Shown: positions 27,979-33,593 of the stretch, in pieces | How the letters are laid out: each line of letters starts with the position of its first letter | How positions within the stretch are numbered: position 1 is the stretch's first letter | NCBI RefSeq assembly: GCF_001311845.1 | Contig: NZ_BBCC01000049.1 | Coordinates: 1 to 33,593, forward strand | DNA from: Desulfosarcina cetonica JCM 12296 | Lineage (GTDB): Bacteria; Desulfobacterota; Desulfobacteria; Desulfobacterales; Desulfosarcinaceae | Direction of reading: 5' to 3' | Length of the DNA: 33,593 nucleotides | The notes under the pieces: model-generated | Database searches by the model: none | Told to the model about the DNA's origin: nothing | What the model saw: the letters and a program-made list of their open reading frames with translations, nothing else | Position numbers and translations under genes: made by a program

Positions 27979-29233
27979 CTACTCACGCACCTGCCCGTCG
28001 CCCAGCACGACAAATTTTCGAGTGGTCAATTCCTCGAGCCCCATGGGGCCGAAGGCGTGCAACTTGGAGGTGCTGATGCCCATTTCGGCGCCCAGTCCCA
28101 GCTGACCGCCATCGTTAAAACGGGTGGATGCATTGACCAGCACCACCGAGGCGTCCACTTCCCGCAAAAACCGCTGGGAGCATGGTAATCGCTGGTCACG
28201 ATGGCTTCGGTGTGGCTGGAACCGAAACGGGCGATATGGGCCATGGCGGCATCCATGTCGTCGACGACCTTTACCGCCAGGATCAGGTCCAGATATTCGG
28301 CGGGCCAGTCGGCTTCGGTGGCAAGGGTGATGTCCGGCAAAAGGGCCAGGGTGCGGTCACAACCGCGCAGCTCGACACCGGCGGCCCGCATGCGCCGGGC
28401 CACGGCCGGCAGGAATTTCTCGGCCACCGCCTGGTGCACCAACAGGGTCTCCAGGGCGTTGCACACGCCGGGGCGCTGAACCTTGGCGTTGAAAGCGATC
28501 GCCTCGGCCATGCCCAGGTCCGCCGATTCATCCACGAATACATGGCAAACCCCCTTGTAGTGCTTGAGCACGGGAATCTTGGAATGGGCCACGACAAAGC
28601 GGATCAACCCCTCGCCGCCCCGGGGAATGATCAGGTCGACATATTCCTCCTGGGCCAGGAGGGCATTGATCGCCTGGCGGTCTTCCGTGGGAATCACCTG
28701 GGCCGCCTGGGCAGGCAGCCCGGCAGACTCGAGGGCCTTGGCAATGATACCGGCCAGGGCCTGGTTGGAGTGGATCGCCTCAGAACCGCCGCGCAGAATC
28801 ACGCATTGCCGGATTTAAGGCACAGTCCGGCCGCGTCGATGGTGACATTGGGCCGTGATTCGTAGATGATGCCGATCACCCCCAAGGGGATGCGCATCCG
28901 CGCCACCCGCAGGCCATTGGGTCTGATCTGGGTCTCCCCCATGGTCCCCACCGGGTCCGCATAGGCCGCCACTTCCCGAAGCCCGGCGGCCATGCTGGCG
29001 ATGGTCTTTTCCGAGACGGTGAGCCGGTCGATCATGGCGGCCGAGAGCCCGGCTGCCGCGGCACGCTCGAGATCCTTCCGGTTTTCCTGAAAGATCCATT
29101 CTGCCTGCTGTTCCAGGAGATCGGCCATGGCGGTCAGCACCCGGTTTTTCTGATCCGAGGTGCATCGACTGATCACAGCGGCAGCTTTTTTGGCCTCGCT
29201 GGCCATCTGTTGAATGGTCTGCGCAATATCCAT
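27979..29233 (-). CDS. proA: Gamma-glutamyl phosphate reductase, two frame breaks
   Basis: Second step of proline synthesis: NADPH-dependent reduction of glutamyl-5-phosphate to the semialdehyde. I start it at 29233 ([16 protein letters not shown]), where AGGAGCGAAC precedes the ATG; a longer frame to 29263 is less likely. Repaired length is about 418 residues, as expected. Landmarks are [32 protein letters not shown], the catalytic-Cys region [10 protein letters not shown], and [26 protein letters not shown] near the end. One break is near 28798-28803 (GNA joined to VILRGG), the other in the GGG at 28176-28178 (SDYHA joined to [11 protein letters not shown]); each needs one added base. Confidence 0.92.
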
Positions 29234-29259
29234 GTTCGCTCCTTCCGAAAAAGAGGGGG

Positions 29260-30375
29260 TCAATTACACTCCGGTTCGCTGGTAATCACCAGGTTGTCCC
29301 GGTGGATCACCTCGTCATAGGTCTTCTGGCCCAACCGGGATTTGATCTGGCTCGATTTAAGCCCCATGATCGAGCGGATCTCATCGGCGGCATAATTCAC
29401 CAGGCCATTGCCGATGGGTTCACCGGTCCGATTGACCACGGCCACAGGGGCGCCGACGGGAAACTGCCCCTCCACGCCGATAATGCCCCCGGGCAAAAGG
29501 CTCTTGCCGTTGGAAAGCAGCGCCCGGGCGGCCCCGTCGTCGACCATGAGGGTTCCCTGGGTCTTGACCGTGTAGCCAATCCAGCACTTCTTGCGGTTCA
29601 GCTTGTGCTCGCGAGGCACGAAAAAGGTGCCCTCGGTCTCACCGGCGGCCAGGCGGGTCAGGATGTCCGGCCGGTATCCCTTGGCGATGACCATGGGAAT
29701 CCCCGCGGCGGTCACCTTGCGGGCCGCCTTGATCTTGCTCAGCATGCCTCCCGTTCCCAAGGCACCGGGGATGTCGCCGGCATATTTTTCGATGCTGCGA
29801 CTGTAGGTCGCCACCTGGGGAATCAACTTCGCATCAGCGTGAACGCGGGGATCCTTGTCGTAGAGGCCGTCAATGTCGGTCAGATTGATAAAGATGTCCG
29901 CATCCAGCAACAGCGCGATCATGGCCGCCAGGTTGTCGTTGTCCCCCAGCTTGATCTCCTCGACCATGATGGTGTCGTTCTCGTTGATGATCGGCACCAC
30001 CTGCCATTCGAGCAGGGTGTTCATGGTGTTGCGGATATTCAGATAGCGTTTGCGGTTCGTCAGATCGTCACTGGTCAAAAGAATCTGGCCACGCGGCGAT
30101 CAAAGCGGGCAAAAGCCTTTTCCCATTCGCGGATCAGCCCCGCCTGGCCAACGGCGGCAATGGCCTGACGCTGGGGAATGGCCTCGGGCCGCTTGGCAAA
30201 GCCCATCTTCTTCATTCCCGAAGCCATGGCGCCGGAAGAGACCAGAATGATTTCGATGCTCTGATCGAGCAACTGGCTAATCTGACTGCTGATGGAGGCG
30301 ATGGCCTCGAGATTCAATCCTGCCTGGGCCGTGAGGACGTTGCTGCCCACCTTCACAACGGCTCTTGAAAGGGTG

Positions 30376-30404
<29 letters not shown>
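29260..30404 (-). CDS. proB: Glutamate 5-kinase with PUA domain, one frame break
   Basis: First, feedback-regulated step of proline synthesis. The amino-acid kinase domain starts with SRAVVKVGSNVLTAQ and contains IILVSSGAMASGMKKM, PIINENDTI and LGTGGMLSKIKAARK. A C-terminal PUA domain follows from about HKLNRKKCWIGY to the end. Repaired length is about 380 residues, typical of the PUA-containing form. The break is at 30087-30088: one more C on the coding strand gives RRVAQILLTSDDLTNRK. The start overlaps the end of obg by 29 bp. A stand-alone proline dehydrogenase elsewhere in the window catalyses the opposite direction. Confidence 0.92.
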
Positions 30405-31648
<1,244 letters not shown>

Positions 31649-31666
31649 GATCTGCTCCTCAATAAC

Positions 31667-31705
31667 AAAAAGGGTGCCGAAGCGATCTTTGATGCGGCAA
31701 CCCTT
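31667..31705 (-). terminator. Attenuator-like hairpin between rplU and rpmA
   Basis: On the minus strand AAGGGTTGCCG (31695-31705) pairs with CGGCACCCTT (31670-31679) with one bulged base and a 15-nt loop, followed by a short T-run. It could cause partial termination inside the operon. Confidence 0.5.
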
Positions 31706-31729
31706 GCAGGTGTTGGTGGATAGAGGGGA

Positions 31730-32041
31730 CTAAGCCTCGATACGCTCGATGCGTACGGCCGTATAGGGCTGACGATGACCCAGCTTGCGGCGATACCCTT
31801 TGCGACGCTTGAATTTGAAGACCAGCACTTTCTTGTTTTTGGCCTGGGCTACGATCTGTCCGTGAACGGTCACCCCGGCGACCTCGGGCTGGCCGACCTT
31901 GACATTCTCGCCGTCGGACAATAAAAGAACCTTGTCGAAAGCGATTGCCGAACCCACCTCGCCGGCGAGCTTCTCTACCCTGAGGATATCTCCTTCGGCC
32001 ACCTTGTATTGTTTACCGCCTGTGGCAACCACTGCGTACAT
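31730..32041 (-). CDS. rplU: 50S ribosomal protein L21
   Basis: At 103 residues this is the usual length. MYAVVATGGKQYKVAEGDILRVEKL is the family start, and the basic KNKKVLVFKFKRRKGYRRKLGHRQPYT is the rRNA-binding end. It is the first gene of the rplU-rpmA-obg-proB-proA-nadD-rsfS-gpmI operon and has a near-consensus promoter about 55-80 bp upstream. Confidence 0.97.
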   Translation of the reverse strand: MYAVVATGGKQYKVAEGDILRVEKLAGEVGSAIAFDKVLLLSDGENVKVGQPEVAGVTVHGQIVAQAKNKKVLVFKFKRRKGYRRKLGHRQPYTAVRIERIEA

Positions 32042-32096
32042 GTTTCACCCTCCTGTGAAAACCTGATATCTTTTCCCTGAGTTCAAAAAATAAGAA

Positions 32097-32124
32097 ATAT
32101 TAAACTTTCTCCTATCGTTGTCAA
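32097..32124 (-). promoter_or_regulatory. Sigma70 promoter of the rplU operon
   Basis: On the minus strand there is a perfect TTGACA (32119-32124), a 16-nt spacer and TAATAT (32097-32102), preceded by a T-rich stretch. This predicts a start near 32090 and a leader of about 50 nt. Confidence 0.82.
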
Positions 32125-32268
32125 GCAAAAATTCATGCCAAAAAGCGTGGACAAGCGATGCCGATGGCTTATATTGTCCGACAACACGCCGGCCGTCGAA
32201 AGCTCGGATGGCCCTGCGGCTGTCGGCATTCATCAAAGGACACCATTACCGAAAGCAGGTGGACCCCC

Positions 32269-33071
32269 ATGGACAGTCACCCCCACGAAATTCAGATTGT
32301 TGAACAGGGCCAGGCCAGGCTCACAACCCTGCCGCTGATCGGCGAAGAACCCCTTTCGATCCGCGTCCAGGGCGCCCCCTATGCCGTCATCATGCGCACG
32401 CCCGGCAACGAAAAGGCCCACGTGGCCGGTTTCTGCCTGGGTGAAGGCATTGTCGACAGCCCCGACGACATCACCAACATCGCCTTTTGCGATGGCGAAG
32501 ACACCAACGTGGTCACGGTCACCCTCACGGCCGACCGCCGCAGCCGCATCGCCGACCACCTGGACCGGCGCACCTACATCAGCCAGACATCCTGCGGCAT
32601 TTGCGGAAAATCGATCGTCGCCGATCTGGTTCAGGCCCTCTCGCCGGTGGCCGGCAGCAAGACCCTGGACGGTGAAGCGGCCCGGCAGCGGCTGCTCCGC
32701 TGGGTGACCTTCAGCCCCTGCGCCAAAAAACCCGCGCCGCCCACGCGGCCGCCATCTATGACCATGGGCTCAACCTTTTGTCCGTGGCCGAGGATGTGGG
32801 CCGCCACAATGCCCTGGATAAGGCCATCGGGCAGATTTTTCTCGACCAACGACTGGCGGATGCCGGTTTGCTGACCCTTTCATCACGCATCAGTTACGAA
32901 CTGGTACAAAAGGCCGCCCGGGCCCGCATCCCTGTCATTCTGGCCGTCTCGCGACCCACCGCCCTGGCGGTCGAACTGGCCACGGCCCTGAAGATTACCC
33001 TGGCCTCGTTGGGCAAAGGCGACAGCCTGAATGTTTATTGCCATCCCCAGCGCCTCACCTGGAAACCGTGA
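32269..33071 (+). CDS. fdhD: Formate dehydrogenase accessory sulfurtransferase FdhD, one frame break
   Basis: FdhD carries sulfur from a cysteine desulfurase to the Mo/W-bis-PGD cofactor of formate dehydrogenase and is needed for its activity. I start it at ATG 32269 (MDSHPHEIQIVEQG) with AGGTGG just upstream; the longer frame to 32158 does not look coding. Repaired length is about 268 residues. Landmarks are EEPLSIRVQGAPYAVIMRTPGN, AGFCLGEGIV, the sulfur-relay Cys pair in SCGICGK, and AEDVGRHNALDKAIGQ. The break is near 32708-32711: one more C gives VTLQPLRQKTRAAHAAAIYDHG. A supply of tungstate from the tup system would fit a W- or Mo-formate dehydrogenase, none of which is in view. Confidence 0.9.
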
Positions 33072-33089
33072 CGCCGTTGGTTGATTGAA

Positions 33090-33593
33090 ATGGAAGACGA
33101 TCTTTCCCGGCGGCTCAACCGGCCCCTGGCCATCGGCACGGCCACCATCGACCGGCGACTGGTGCTGGCGCCCATGACCTTTCTGGGCCACATCGCCTTT
33201 CGCGAACTACTGGCCGGATATGGCGGCTACGGCCTGTTGTTCAGTGAAATGTGCAGCGCCAAACGCATCCCCCACGAATGGCGCCATGGCTCGGCCTATT
33301 TCTGCTGGCGGGAGGCGGAACGCCAACACCTGGTGATGCAGATTTTTGGTGCCGAACCGGCCTCCATGGCAACGGCCGCCCGCATCATCGAGGACAACGG
33401 TCTGTTTGGCGTGGATCTCAATTTCGGCTGTTCGGTGGCCACAATCTGCAAGCAGCAGAGTGGCGCGGCGCTCCTGAAAACGCCGGACCACGCCGTCCGC
33501 ATTGTCGAGGCGGTCCGGCAAGCCGTGAAGATTCCCCTTTTCGTCAAATTCCGCACCGGATGGAAGGACGACCCGGCGATTCCGGTCGACCTG
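33090..33593 (+). CDS. tRNA-dihydrouridine synthase family protein, N-terminal part (runs off window end)
   Basis: The frame is open from ATG 33090 to the last base (168 residues) with no stop. It reads as the FMN-binding TIM barrel of Dus enzymes, which reduce uridines in the tRNA D-loop: LVLAPMTFLGHIAFRELLA near the start, YGLLFSEMCSAKRI, VMQIFGAEPASMATAARI, then VDLNFGCSVATICKQQSGA and VKIPLFVKFRTGW. The Cys of the usual NxGCP motif is kept but followed by Ser instead of Pro. It begins 19 bp after fdhD and is probably co-transcribed. The C-terminal RNA-binding part lies outside the window. Confidence 0.85.
   Translation, partial: MEDDLSRRLNRPLAIGTATIDRRLVLAPMTFLGHIAFRELLAGYGGYGLLFSEMCSAKRIPHEWRHGSAYFCWREAERQHLVMQIFGAEPASMATAARIIEDNGLFGVDLNFGCSVATICKQQSGAALLKTPDHAVRIVEAVRQAVKIPLFVKFRTGWKDDPAIPVDL

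Noticed and set aside
29302..30168. 288-residue plus-strand frame opposite proB
   Set aside because: ProB is certain on the minus strand and the opposite frame has no protein-like motif.

Overview
The window is about 33.6 kb of GC-rich, densely coding Gram-negative chromosome. I infer a sulfate-reducing Desulfobacterota-type organism (Desulfosarcina/Desulfobacter relatives). The grounds are an outer-membrane biogenesis locus, a tungstate transporter behind a TunR-like regulator, and the gene order rplU-rpmA-obg-proB-proA-nadD-rsfS-gpmI. No database search was possible, so the taxonomy is inference. I saw no tRNA, rRNA, insertion sequence, prophage or CRISPR array.

Layout. 1-1716 (-): a secreted/surface Tyr/Trp/Pro-rich protein broken by an 8-bp tandem duplication. 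2367-2906 (+): a small lipoprotein. 3341-10387 (+): TamB followed by an overlapping Omp85 protein with about seven POTRA units. 10403-11318 (-): an EamA-type exporter. 11416-15140 (-): a TunR-like regulator and TupA, TupB and TupC for tungstate uptake, with a clear promoter upstream of the regulator and an attenuator between tupA and tupB. 15432-18081 (+): a GAF/HD-GYP c-di-GMP phosphodiesterase, a stand-alone proline dehydrogenase and methylglyoxal synthase, tightly spaced. 18168-18803 (-): an AcuA-like acetyltransferase. 18855-22249 (-): a two-gene unit of a RecQ helicase fused to a phosphoribosyltransferase domain and a long DprA. 22462-24007 (+): a DsbA/FrnE-like oxidoreductase and a secreted protein with a tandem repeat domain. 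24032-24541 (-): RecX. 24668-25201 (+): a double-ACT GcvR-like protein. 25282-32041 (-): the ribosomal protein/Obg/proline/NAD/glycolysis operon, with a near-consensus promoter at one end and an intrinsic terminator at the other. 32269-33593 (+): FdhD and the start of a tRNA-dihydrouridine synthase.

The most interesting locus is the RecQ-PRTase/DprA pair. The combination of a PRTase domain with a DprA partner recalls the ShosTA defence/toxin-antitoxin module, but here the PRTase is welded to a helicase. Tungstate uptake and FdhD fit together functionally, since W/Mo formate dehydrogenases need both the metal and FdhD, although no formate dehydrogenase is in view.

Quality warning. Nine otherwise well-conserved genes (tamB, the EamA exporter, the HD-GYP protein, dprA, gpmI, proA, proB, obg, fdhD) contain thirteen reading-frame breaks between them. 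Every one is repaired by adding a single base, often in a short homopolymer. Because several of these genes are essential, I read the breaks as sequencing/assembly deletions and annotate the genes end to end.
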